A stretch of DNA of 64,000 nucleotides. Source: Dipteris shenzhenensis (lineage: Eukaryota > Polypodiophyta > Polypodiopsida > Gleicheniales). The translations under genes and the position numbers were made by a program. Of this stretch, positions 21,993 through 32,006 are shown one piece after another. The stretch lies in NCBI GenBank assembly GCA_047967505.1, contig CM106538.1. One strand, 5' to 3'. Every line of letters starts with the position of its first letter. The stretch's first letter is position 1. The notes under the pieces are model-generated. The model saw nothing but the letters and a program-made list of their open reading frames with translations, made no database searches and was not told the DNA's origin.

Positions 21993-23580
21993 AGTACAAT
22001 CGGAGTGAAGCAGGGCTGCCCTAACCCTTTTCGGGCTTTACATTGATGACATCACTTCCGTCATAGACCGCTTAGGAGGCGGAGGATCACTACTAGCAGA
22101 TCTCATGATACAAATATTGGTATATGCTGATGACATAGTCCTTATCTTATCCTCAACAGAGGGGCTGCAGAGACGTTTGGAGTCCCTAGAGGTTTTCTGC
22201 AGAGAGAGAGACCTGACAGTCAACCTTGGCAAGACCAAGGTTATGGCCCTCAACCTCACATGTAGTGCTTCATTGACTCAGCTTCACCTACTGAGATGAG
22301 CCAATGGAGATAGTGCAGTCCTACACATATTTGGGAGCAGTCTTTACAAGACCTCTTTTCACTATGACACATGCAGCTCATGCACGACTCACACGGGGAA
22401 GGAGTACTCTGGCACGATTGGAGACGATTGGAGACAATGCTTCTAGGGACACTTTCAGGATCCATTGAGGAAGTGTTGGCTCTTTGATACGCTAGTGCGA
22501 CCGACTGCCATGTATGCAGCATCCTTCTGGGGTTGTAATCTATTGATAGCAAAGTGGAGGAGATTTGAGCAACTATAGGTGACTATGGGATCTAGGATTA
22601 TTCAGAGCAAGCCCTCAGTCCCTTATGAGATAGTACAAGCGGAGTTCACCATGACACCACTACAGAATGATGCCATCTTCCAAACAGTGACATTAATTCA
22701 TAGAGTCTTGGACCTAACCCACTGGAGACTAACGAGGCTGGCCCTCCAGAAGACTAGTTGAGAGCAGGGCATACACATGGTATGCACGTATATCCACATG
22801 GTTTGCCAGACATGGGATTCAGATGGGCAGGGTTCCCTTCCTTTCAGTACAGTATGGATGCACCCCCTAAGTGATCCCGCAAGAGGAGATTAACCGTATC
22901 ATACAGTTAGATCTCCACTCCACACGTCTCGGACTTGGGGGGAGATCAGGAGTTCCCCACCAAGACCTAGTTCTACCGCGATCAATTCCTGAGCGTCTCA
23001 AAGGAGGGATTCATGATCAGACCCCAATATGTGGAGGACAAAGGAGTCTCACATGCCTTGAGGATGGCTATTGGGAAAATGTAAGTTTCATATCATTAGC
23101 TGAGGATTGAGACAGGGAGAGCAGCACGTATATACCTAGAAAGCAGCGGATCTCCATGCTATGCACAGTGAGAGTGATTGAGATAGAGGAGCACTTTCTC
23201 TACGCGCCTACCCAGCCTACTACGAGATCTGAGGGTGACACTCTTGTCTCTATCAGGATGGGAGTGGCTTCGGGCCACTATCACGATTGATCCGCTTCCT
23301 TGACCAGGTCTGCATTGGGCTCTATCTACTTGAGATGCGCCGACACAGGGAGACCCTCCTATGATAGATCAGAGAGCAACAAGAGGTGATCAGACCATAG
23401 GATACAGAGGCTAACTAGACACAGCGGTGAGTCACAGATTTCTATGTTTTTGAGTCAGCTCCAGGCGACAGTGGGGTGGAGGAGGAACTATCTGATATGT
23501 GGGCAGTCTGGATTACCGAGAGAGACCTGCAAGGCCACCTATGACATGGAGAGCAACCAGAGCACCCTCTATTGGGGTCC
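21993..23580 (+). pseudogene. RT C-terminal half and ORF2 C-terminus, split family B LINE
   Basis: The RT resumes at 21998 with TIGVKQGCP and, in other frames, FGLYIDDITSVIDRLGGG and ILVYADDIVLILSSTEGLQR. YADD, with both catalytic Asp residues, is intact at 22123-22134. The thumb region and a C-terminal part follow (SKPSVPYEIVQAEF, 22609-22650). The Cys-rich EEHF motif is decayed at about 23150-23270 (IEIEEHFLYAP). Past 23430 the reading passes into a Pro/Ser-rich open stretch (to 23913), which may be a C-terminal extension or unrelated C-rich DNA. Frames change at least five times. Confidence 0.8.
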
Positions 23581-24485
23581 GACATATCACAGCTTTTCTC
23601 AGAGGACTCTTCCACCAGCAACCCTTCTCCACCTAGTTGCGCCTCCACCCGCAGCGCACCTCCTCCCCGCCTAACTACGTACCCACCTGCAGCCCCGTCT
23701 ACCTTACTGTGCCTCCACCCACATCCCTCCCTACCCGCCTCCTATCCCCCGCGTCTCCTCGCTACTCGTCACCTGCCCCTCCATACCCACCTCCTATCCC
23801 TCGCCGCGTTGCCTTTGCAGCCCCTCCGTCATGCTCCTGCAGCACCTCCTTGCCCACCATCTGCCTCCTATCCCTTGCTCATGCTCGGCCATCCGCTTAC
23901 AGCCCCCCTATAGAGAAACGATAGGGTTTGCAGTGGAGCGATCAAAAAATAGACAATACTCAGATACAACTGAAGAACGGAACTCAGAAAACATAGTGCC
24001 TGTCGGTAATATGAAAAACTGAATACAAGAACCTCAAGCTGTCGTGTCTTAAGGACCGTGGCTGAGGTGAATCAGAAAGATGATTCCATGTAGAGAAACT
24101 GTAGAAAAGATAGCAATAGAGGGAGCGAAGCGCAGTCCTCCATGTAGCTCGATGATGACGAAGAAGATGAAGGGCTAGAACTGCCCTAGGAAATGGCTGA
24201 AAACCAGCATGCTCTGAGGAAGGAACCTTCAGGCTATCTGGAATAGCAACATGATGAAGAAAAGGAGCAGATCTAGAGCAGGAGGGGCAGATCTGGAGCA
24301 GAAGAAGCAGAGGGGCAGATATGGTGCAGAAAGAGCAGAGGAGCAAAAGAGACAGATCTGGAGTAGGATGGGACAAATCTGGAGCAGAAGGAACAGAGCT
24401 GAAGTAGAGGAGCAGATCTGGAGCAGAGGAGCAGAAGTTGGGACAGATCTGGAGGAGAGGATGGAGCAGCCAGGAGGCAGGAAGG
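23581..24485. other. C-rich stretch and GA-rich minisatellite, LTR-like host sequence
   Basis: From 23600 to 23920 the plus strand is strongly C-rich and reads as Pro/Ser/Ala codons with no domain. From about 24250 to 24480 the sequence is a degenerate minisatellite. Together with 26033-26470 this seems to be one older sequence, interrupted at 24486-26032 by a family B LINE and bearing a TATA box on the minus strand at 26170-26180. It may be the LTR or promoter of an unrecognised retroelement on the minus strand. Confidence 0.4.
24250..24480. repeat. Degenerate minisatellite around GGAGCAGATCTGGAGC
   Basis: About ten imperfect units built on GAGCAGATCTGGAGCAGAAG, of 15-24 bp, follow one another. 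Pieces of the same motif (GAGGAGCAGAAC, GGAGAAGAGGAGCAG) occur past the LINE insertion at 26050-26130, which suggests that the array was one before the insertion. Confidence 0.8.
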
Positions 24486-26032
24486 AGAGGCAGAAAGAAA
24501 GAAAGAAAGAAGTGTATTATTGTCCACTAAAGACCAAAATGGGCCCATGGGACATCAAGAACTCTGCATACAAGATAGCACAAAATCAAGGTGCCACAAA
24601 GAAGAGGCATCGTCGAATATCATCTAAGTGCTACGCAATACAATGCAAGTGAAAGTACATAATGTCAAATCTGAGCCTAAATACAAAGTAAACTAGATGC
24701 AAGGAAACCACCCCTGGGTGCAAAATGGGGGGATGAGTACAATATGCCAATGCAAAGATACAAGTCCAGGTGTCACGGAGTCTGAGAACCAAAATATGGA
24801 AATCCTGTCCATCGACTCTGCCTCCTGCTATGAGAGTACAAATCTGAGCAAAGGTGAGGTGAGCGGCTAGTGGGGCGAGATCTCCATGAGTAAGTCTCCT
24901 CCGAAAAGCTGCCATCATCCTGGATCGTCTGGAGATGAAGCGGCGAGTACGTCCCCTATGTAACAAGATCCTGCGGCGTCTACAAACCATCTCATATGTA
25001 CATCCACAGGGTGGAGGCATGTGTCCTGTGTGAGCTCTAACCTCCTCGTGCTCCTCCTGGTCTCTGTCCTCTAGTATAGCGTGTGCCTGAGCTCTATCAA
25101 GCTGGGCTCTATCACGCTCCAATCTGTGCTGATGGTCTCTGAGGTAGTCTCGTCGAAGCATAGTGGCCTCCCTGACATAAAGAGCTAGGCAATGCTGATC
25201 CTCGTAGTCCATCACTCGTGAGAGAGGTCCAAAGCCATCCGTGAAGAGACAGTGGAATCTACCTCTGAGCTCATAATATAGCGGGCATCTGCAAATGAAG
25301 TGCTCCTCTGACTCCACCTCTCCCATGGTGCAACAAGGGCAGATCCTCGTCTCTCGGCCTGGTCGCCGTCCATCCTCCATGCGTCGCATCCTACCAGTCT
25401 CTATCTCGAGCTGATGCGAAGAGACTCTAAGCTGGCCAAGGGCAATCCTCAGTGAGTGGGACATGTGGATACCTGTATAACCTGGTGGAATGACAAATCC
25501 ATCCTCTGAGATCCGAAGGAAGTGGTCACGATATGTGGCCATCTTCGTCGGAAGCTGCGTGGGATAAATCCAAGTGCGATACGTATGAAGCTGCAGCAAG
25601 TCTGCTCTCGTGACCTGGCTAAGCTCGTGGCGAGTCAACTCAAGATGAGGGGCATCTATGCTGTATCGAAAGGGAGGCAGTCTATCCATGTCTAGTCCAA
25701 GAGATGTGAGCCACCTAGTGAGTCTGAAGTACCAGCAGTATCGGGCCCCAGATCGCCGTGCCAACTCCATAGAAGATGCAAGTGCTAACCATGGCAACTG
25801 AGCTCTGCCTGCTGCTGAGTCTCCAAACTCCCTAACCCTGTGCAAATACATGACTGACTGAAACGCTGCATCCAATGCAAGGGGAGTAGCTCCAAACTCT
25901 GCTAGCATGATCTCATGCGGAACTGTAGCCTTGGCCCTAATGAGCTGAGAGAACATGATGATCTGTAACCTCTCTACTCGTCTCCGATCTGCAGCGCCGA
26001 GGTCTCCTGCCCAGAAAGGAGCCCAGAGAGAA
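24486..26032 (-). mobile_element. Young 5'-truncated family B LINE copy
   Basis: This 1.55-kb copy ends in a (CTTT)n tail (24512-24493 on the minus strand) and starts abruptly inside ORF2 near 26032. Flanks on both sides contain GCAGCCAGGAGGCAG (about 24467-24481 and 26036-26050) followed by similar GA-rich bases, a candidate target duplication, although the surrounding GA repeats weaken this. The coding part is open over its whole length. It resembles the 8.0-8.7 kb copy at about 96 percent by eye, so both probably come from a recent source. Confidence 0.88.
24631..26032 (-). CDS. ORF2 C-terminal region of family B LINE, open frame, truncated
   Basis: About 467 in-frame codons with no stop, the longest intact family B coding stretch in the window. 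It starts inside the region after the RT (VERLQIIMFSQLIRAKATV, then PHEIMLAEFGATPLALDAAF), continues through LARRSGARYCWYFRLTRWL and MDRLPPFRYSID, and reaches a Cys-rich motif near the middle (ICPCCTMGEVESEEHFICRC, then PLYYELRGRFHCLF). The tail is very rich in Arg, with RRRRILLHRGRTRRF near its C-terminus. There is no RT core, so it has no polymerase function. The frame continues upstream into host sequence only by chance (codons 26106-26033), so no real start codon exists. The Cys motif probably binds zinc and RNA. Confidence 0.8.
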
Positions 26033-26486
26033 GGCAGCAGCCAGGAGGCAGAGAGGAGCAGAACTGAAGAGGAGAGGTAGAAGTGGAGCAGGCGGGGCTG
26101 CAGCAAAGCATGGAGGAGAAGAGGAGCAGCTGCAGGTCCTGTCCTGTCAGAAGGAGTGTGGGGGCAGATGCCTTTTATAGGCCAGACCTAGCTGGTCGGC
26201 CAGCTGGTCGGTGGGCCTGCCAGCTGGTCGGCCAACTGGTCGGCCAGTTCTGGTCGGCCAGACCAGCTGGACTTTCTGGCCACTTGTTTGGCTGAGATGG
26301 CTGGCCTTTTGGCTGGCCTGTGAGCTGTTCGATTGCCCCATAAATTGGGGATTGCTTAGTTGCTGAATACCCCCCTCCACCACCGACAGCCTTTTCACCC
26401 CACCTCTGATATTAGCCCTCCTTCTAACAATGGGGGGGCTCGTCATGCCCCCACGCTAGGACCTGCCACCCAAAAAAAAAAAAAGG
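26033..26486 (-). promoter_or_regulatory. TATA box and CTGGTCGGCCAG repeats; putative LTR or promoter
   Basis: On the minus strand CCTATAAAAGG (26180-26170) is a good plant TATA box, followed by a CT-rich leader. Upstream of it lies an array of CTGGTCGGC units. At 26474-26485 an A12 run stands immediately before the 5' end of the next family B copy, so the right edge may be the tail of something else. No gag or PBS was found downstream. Calling it a retroelement LTR is an inference. Confidence 0.45.
26185..26275. repeat. 12-bp minisatellite CAGCTGGTCGGC
   Basis: Roughly seven imperfect units of 12 bp (CAGCTGGTCGGC, CAACTGGTCGGC, CAGTTCTGGTCGGC and so on). The unit is largely self-complementary (GGCCAGCTGGTC), so the array can fold into hairpins. 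It lies just upstream of a minus-strand TATA box. Confidence 0.8.
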
Positions 26487-26515
26487 CTACAGGATAACAG
26501 GAGTCAATTTCCGAA

Positions 26516-27811
26516 ATGAGAAAAGGGGAGAAAGACAAAGACAAAATCAAGAAAGAAGACAAAAACCAGCAGATACAATTGAAGCTCGAGGATGTGAATA
26601 AGCGCTTCAACTGGAGTGGACTCGGAGTGGATAGCAAAGTAATTCATAAGACGGGATCTACCTCAGCTTCAGCTTCAACTTCAGCCTCAGCTATAGCCAC
26701 ATCTGCAGTCACATCCACTCCAGCTACTTCTTCAGCCACAAATATACCCATGACAGGAGGTCCAACATCGACTTCCTCCCCCTCTCCCGCGAGCGATAGA
26801 GGGGTCGACACCGATCTCCTCCCTCTCTCCTTCTCCCACTACAGTTACAGTCTCCCTATCTGCCTCATTGCCTATGTCACCTACATCTGAGGTATCATAT
26901 ATTGTCTCACACTACTCGAATTTTCTTTCCCTCTTCCTCTAACAGGGCCAAGGGCCCCTCTGTGCACTGTATGGGCACCTCCGACAGCACCAGGGCTGCC
27001 AAACAGCAGCGTGACCTGCAAAAGAAGCCCCCGCAACAGGTACTAGGGCTCTCAGGCCCCCCCACGATCTGGGACAGGGCTCAACGCCCTCCAAACACCA
27101 GCAAACTACTCCAGGGGGCTCCTAGCTCCCCCGGTGGGCTGCTATCTCTGTCCAAACACCCCCAACTGCCCTTGGACTTCTCAAGGGTTGCCATGGGCAG
27201 CCCCTAAGGTGTGGACAAACCCACAGGACCACACAGAAGGACCTGCAAAAATAAAGAACAAAATCATCATGACAATGAGGAGCTATGCAAAAGCTCTTGA
27301 AAGAGCAATGACAGTCTATATGGCTGGCTCACCACCCAAGAATGCTTCGAGGTCTTGACTCACCTCAGTAAAATTTGTATGGCTTTGATTGAGAAAGTAG
27401 ATAGCATCGAGACCACCAATGTGGCACTGATGGCAGAAAAAGCGCACATTGACAAAACATTGAATGAAATCAAGAAACAAGGAGGACATATGCAAGAGGA
27501 ATAGAGGAAGGAGAAAAGCAAGAAAGATGAATGGGAGAAGGAGAAAGAAACATGGGCAGCTGAAAAGACCAGCCTCAATGATAAAATGCAAGCCATGGGG
27601 ACAGAATTACAGCAGCTGAGGAACATGCAAGGGACAATGGAAGGGACGTGCAAGGCAATGGAAGAGCTGAAATCTGAGAATGAGAAGCTCAAGAAGAAGA
27701 TGGCAGCCTTACACACTACTATACAAGGGAAGCATGCTGAGTTCACACAACAAATCACTAAAGGGAATGCAAATATGCTAGAATGGAAGAATGTGGTTAA
27801 GAAGGGTGCAG
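26516..27811 (+). pseudogene. ORF1 of the internally deleted family B LINE
   Basis: The start MRKGEKDKDKIKKEDKNQQ is followed by QLKLEDVNKRFNWSGLGVDS, clearly homologous to the ORF1 start at 18399. Then comes a Ser/Ala/Thr-rich part, with a stop at 26888. After a Pro-rich part the coiled-coil region (ALIEKVDSIETTNVALMAEK, 27390-27450; AMEELKSENEKLKKKMAALH, 27655-27715) matches the ORF1 at 10.9-11.9 kb. The last 80 codons (27586-27828) are open. The RRM-like and C-terminal parts are gone because the deletion starts at 27812. At least three frame changes are needed. Confidence 0.72.
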
Positions 27812-28067
27812 GTGATCATGGGATCTAGGACGATAAGGAGTAAGCCCTCAGTTCCCCATCAGATCATATAGGCAGAGTTCGCCATGACACCTCTCCAGGT
27901 GGACGCCCTCTTTCAGACCGTGACTTTTCTCCACAAAGTTTCAGCCCCACCTCAGTGGAGATTATCGAGACTCGCACTAGAGTCATCCCGACGACGACTG
28001 GCAAAGAGGGGCTTTGATACAGCATGGTATGCATGGGTTTCCATGTGGTTTGATAGCCACGGTATCC

Positions 28068-28080
28068 AAATGGATAGGCT
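28068..28080. repeat. Target-site duplication, left copy
   Basis: AAATGGATAGGCT, matched at 30485-30497 by AAATGGATGGGCT, one mismatch in 13. The host coding sequence (QMDRL) resumes after the second copy. Confidence 0.85.
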
Positions 28081-28086
28081 GAAGCT

Positions 28087-28773
28087 ATGAGTATCTATGT
28101 TAGATCTCAAGCTGACATCTTTGGGCTGAGACTTCCCATCAGAAGGGAAGAGGAGCTACTTGACAGTGAGTTGGCAGATGACACAGCAGTTTACTTGGAT
28201 GCCACTCCACAGACGCTCACTTCTTTCAGGACAGCATTGGATTTATTTTGCTTAGCGGCAGGGGCACAGATAAATTGGCATAAATCCAATGGCTTTTGGA
28301 TCAGTGATGAGGACACTCCAGTTTGGGGGCTTGACATAGGATTCACTTGGGTTCAGAGGGGTGAGCCTATTAGGTATTTGGGCTGCCAGGTCGGCTTGGA
28401 TATTTCTACCATGCAGCAGTTTGCTCCCGTTTTGGAGAGCATCAGAAGGAAGCTTCTTTTTTGGAGCTCAGCCAAGCTGGATCTTGCCTCTAGAGTTGTG
28501 GTGGTCAACCAGGTCCTCTTGGCCACGACCTGGTTTGTTTGTTCATGCTGGTGCCGTTCTAGGGACTGCATCATTCAGCTCAAAAGACCGATCAGAAACT
28601 TTCTCTGGAGTGGGCTTGATGGCACAGCAGATGCCTTAGCCAGGGTGGCTTGGGAGACCCTCATCCTCCCTACACAGGAAGGGGGTCTCAATATTATTGA
28701 TCCAGATTTACAGTGCAGAGCTTTACTTTGCAAGATGGTGGTGCGGGGACTTATGCCAGGGCAGGAACCGTGA
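28087..28773 (+). pseudogene. RT motif C to thumb, family A
   Basis: 228 open codons. The catalytic motif reads ELADDTAVYLDA with LADD at 28171-28182 in place of the usual F/YADD; both Asp residues are kept. Then come HKSNGFWISDEDTPVWG, PIRYLGCQVGLDIST and RRKLLFWSSAKLDLASRVVV, the usual post-RT segment of L1-type ORF2, and PIRNFLWSGLDG. Palm motifs A and B are absent because of 5' truncation. The frame ends through a one-base deletion. Confidence 0.88.
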
Positions 28774-29499
28774 AGGACTTTCTTATCGGCAGCATATAGA
28801 GGTGCACACCTTCTTCAGGAGGAGACTGGATGAGCAGTGTTAGGTGGATCTTCACCACAACACACCTCAAATCACCTTTGTCCCCTCTCATGGTTGCCAT
28901 TCTGAAAGCTTGGGCCAGTTTCAGAAGCACTCTTCGAAGGATTCCTCCTTCCTCTCGGGAAGAGATTGATAGGCAACCCATCATGTGGAATGACAGTATT
29001 TTAGATGATCATGGCAGACCACTGGGTGCCTCACTCTACATGCAGTGGTCCAGGTGGGAGAGGGGACCTGCATCATCCATGGGGTCTTGGAAAGCTTTCC
29101 GTAGGCTTCCAGAGGAGACCAAATCCAGGACATCTCAGAGGGAGTGCAGGGAGAATCTTGCAAATTGAGGCAGCCCTTCCAAAGGTTTGGGTAGACACAG
29201 ATGATACGCCACTCACTTCCTCCACTTGGGCAGGTGCTTTTACGAGAGGCGGTGTTCCACTTCAGGTTTTGGCCTTTCGAGATGCACAGGAGGATGCTTT
29301 AGTTTTTAGTGTCCAGGATGGTGGCAGATTGCTCAGGTCCACAGAGGACATCTTGCTTGAGTCTGCTTTTCAGCCTATCAGGGTTGTAGGTCTTTTGGTG
29401 CAGGGATCAGATTCAGAGTGGTTCCTAGACCCAGACCCCTGGCTACTCTCCACCGGGTCTTGGAGGCTCTAGATCTTTGGGGGAGTTCCCATCAGGTAT

Positions 29500-30259
29500 T
29501 TGCAGTGGGACCCCGGAGAGTGGGAGTGGGTTGACGCAGGGCATCGAGAGAAGAGCATCCCCTTCTTTCGTTACACGGTCAGTAATGCCAGGAGATATCA
29601 GCTCAGTAGTAGAGGTTGGAGACCTTCCAGAGTTCCTCATTGGGAGACATTTGATATCACTGCGGATCTGCAGAGGTGCTTTTGGGAGAGACTCTGGAAA
29701 TCCCACAGGAATAGAAAGATCACTATCTTCTTTTGGCTTTCTATCCATGGTGGGATTGCAGTAAACCTTTGGAGGTCCAGGTTCGGAGCCGACCCTACTT
29801 GCCCTCGATGCCTCTCTGCTTCGGAGACTATTCAGCATTGCTTATGGGATTGCAGACAGGCAAGGATGATTTGGATAGGGGTAGCCAGGACTTTCAGTCA
29901 CTTTGCCCACTCCCCATTTTTTATGACATGGGGCTCAATGGCTTGGCTTTCTCTTACAGGACCTCAGGTTTTCTATGAGAGTTGACTCCTCTCGGGCCAT
30001 TTCGGTTCGACGTCATCGGATTGAGTCCTGTTCGTTGGATGTGGTACCACACCTTCCTTTTACAGCTGTACATGCCTCTGTGGATACTTCTTGGGAGATT
30101 CTAGCGAGCATAGCATCCTGGCATATCCAGAGAGCCAGATGCACAGAGGCTTTGGAGGGTACTCAGGTTCATCCCTTGCACACATTGGACAGACACCGTA
30201 CATACTTTGATGGCCGTATGGACGGGTATGCACGGAGACTCCTGTGCAGCCTTAGCTAG
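29500..30259 (+). pseudogene. zf-RVT domain and C-terminus of ORF2, family A
   Basis: The stretch includes PFFRYTVSNARRYQLSSRGW, KSHRNRKITIFFWLSIHGGI and the zinc motif CPRCLSASETIQHCLWDC (CxxC...HC...C), the zf-RVT signature found after the RT in plant LINEs. The second open stretch (29975-30259) continues toward the C-terminus in another frame. Its role in the family is presumed RNA or DNA binding. Confidence 0.88.
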
Positions 30260-31706
30260 GAGGGCTTCTTTCTTCAGGGAATGGAAGGATTCTCCTTTCT
30301 TCTCTGAGACTACTACAGGGTTAAGGTGGCACTTTCAGTCTCAGCCTTGGTTGTTTTCCACCTCACTCTAAGGGGGTTTTTTTTTTAATTTATCCTTATG
30401 ATTTCATGATGTATTCCGCTTTGAGCTTGCTCTCGCGGGTTTTTTCTCTTACTTAATAAAAGTTTTTTTCTTGGGGAAAAAAAAAAATGGATGGGCTCCC
30501 TCCCTTTTAGTACAGCATGGATGCACCACCGGAGCTCATTCCACATGAGGAGGTTAACCGTATCATACGGTTAGACCTTCTCTAGCTCCACACATATCGG
30601 GCTTTGGGTAGGGGATCAGGAGTTCCCCACCAAGACCCAATTCTATCATGAGCACTTTCTAAGGATATCGGAGCATGGTCTCATCATCATCATGCCCTAG
30701 TACCTCAAGGATAGGAGAGTCTCACACACCTTGCACATTGCTATCGAACAAACACGAGTCTCATCCCCCCAGTTGCGGATTGAGGCAGGGAGAGTGGCTG
30801 GCATACATAGAGAGTAGTGGGTCTATAGACTATGCACGATGGGGGAGGTTGAGATAGAGGAGCATTTTCTCTGTGTCTGTCCGGCCTACTATGAGATCCG
30901 AGGGCAATACCACTGTCACTTTCAAGAGGGGCTTGGCTTCGGACCACTCACACGGTTGATACGTTTTCCCAACCAGGTTTGCATTGGGCTCTACCTGATT
31001 GAGATGTGGAGAGTTGAAACACATAGATTCCGTTGTGTGGCAGGCCAGAGATCAGCTATAGTTGATGCCTCAGGACACCGAGCTAGACCGAGCGCAGAAA
31101 CGCAACACTGATTTTTACGCATCCAAGCCAGCACCAGATGAATCGAGGGGGAGGAGCTGGAGCAGAGAACTATGGATGAGCATTGTCACCAAGATGTGGC
31201 ATTACTCTCGATGTAGCCCATCAGATATAGAGATTTAGAAGAGCACGCCCCCCGCCACCGCGGGAGATAGCCCAGAAGACACAGATACATGAGCTCTTTG
31301 CATCACATCAGAGGGCCATGAGGGAGCCGGGCTATATAGAACTTGCACATGTACTTGGAGCTCTAGTTCTAAGCAGTACTTGATTGCTCTTTTCCTACTA
31401 TTTTGTACTAGCTTTTTGCATTTTTAGCACTCAGCACTCAGCAAGGGCCTTAGTGAGCCCTTTGCTTCAACCCACAGTGTCGTATGGGTTACATATATTT
31501 TGTACCTTGTCTCATAGACCCGCGAGGTCTCCTAAAGACGTTAATACACTTTTCTTTCTTTCTTTCTCAGCCAGCCATCTCTCCAACACCCAGCTGGTAT
31601 CATTCCAGCCATGTCTCAATCATCCCCATATCTCACCCAGCTAGCCCAGTCACCATCCGCCATTTTGCACATTCTCCTAGTTTTGTACCACAGCCTTTTC
31701 AGTTTC

Positions 31707-32006
31707 AGCTTGGGCGAGGACTAGCTGACCCATCACCAAATCCCTAGGTGTCTCTGCTCATGGAGGTACACAGGATTTGTGTACGCAAAATGGAGCTGAC
31801 TTGCTTCACACAGGAGCGAGCCTGCTTCACCCAAGAGTAGGCTCGTGCCATACAAGAGTAGCTTGGGCGAGGACTAGCTGACCCATCACCAAATCCCTAG
31901 GAGTCTCTGCTCATGGAGGTACACAGGATTCGTGTACGCGACATGGAGCTGACTCGCTTCGCACAAGAGCAAGCCTACTTCATAGGCTCGTGCCATACAG
32001 GAGCAG
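31707..32006. repeat. Tandem duplication within ORF1, unit 153 bp
   Basis: Copies begin AGCTTGGGCGAGGACTAGCT at 31707 and 31860. The unit encodes MELTRFAQEQA-like heptads of the coiled coil, so the duplication would lengthen the coil. Copies differ at about ten sites, and the second lacks some bases near its end. Confidence 0.9.

Larger units (their letters stand above)
10873..23580 (+). mobile_element. Family B LINE split by three nested insertions
   Basis: One plus-strand element can be followed through four pieces. ORF1 plus endonuclease start is at 10873-12028, more endonuclease at 12791-12925, endonuclease to mid-RT at about 18431-20175, and RT to C-terminus at 21993 to about 23430-23580. 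The coding sequence resumes at each gap: WNCNGTL continues into WSDPGGFLETYNDRD, then RYTWELAHKREL is followed after the second gap by VVVLFKSDLRPLIYVVRREE, and VEST is followed after the third by TIGVKQGCP. The gaps hold a family A insertion with 13-bp duplication, an antisense family B copy, and a 1.8-kb LTR-like insertion with 5-bp duplication. All coding parts contain stops. That the four pieces are one copy is an inference from order, strand and frame continuity. Confidence 0.72.
28081..30484 (+). mobile_element. Family A LINE, 5'-truncated in the RT
   Basis: This 2.4-kb insertion starts at AMSIYVRSQADIFGLRL, just upstream of RT motif C, and runs to a poly(A) tail. Open stretches give the RT palm end and thumb (28087-28773), the region MWNDSILDDHGRPLGAS (28980-29030) and the zf-RVT (29500-29985: WLSIHGGIAVNLWRSRFG, then CPRCLSASETIQHCLWDC). 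Single-base losses break it, for example at 28770, where TGGAAGG has become TGAAGG. The 3' hairpin GAGCTTGCTC is at 30423-30432. It is nearly colinear with 52863-55281. Confidence 0.92.
26487..31567 (+). mobile_element. Family B LINE, internally deleted, with nested family A insertion
   Basis: This copy has ORF1 (26516-27811), then jumps near 27812 directly to the region after the RT (GSRTIRSKPSVPHQI), so the ORF1 C-terminal domain, endonuclease and RT are missing. A family A LINE is inserted at 28081-30484 with a 13-bp duplication. The C-terminus resumes at 30485 and includes the EEHF motif (MGEVEIEEHFLCVCPAYYEI, 30839-30900). The 3' end CTCATAGACCCGCGAGG, AAAGACGTTAATACAC and a (CTTT)n tail lie at 31510-31567. 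As it cannot encode RT it would have needed help to move, or the deletion came later. Confidence 0.8.
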
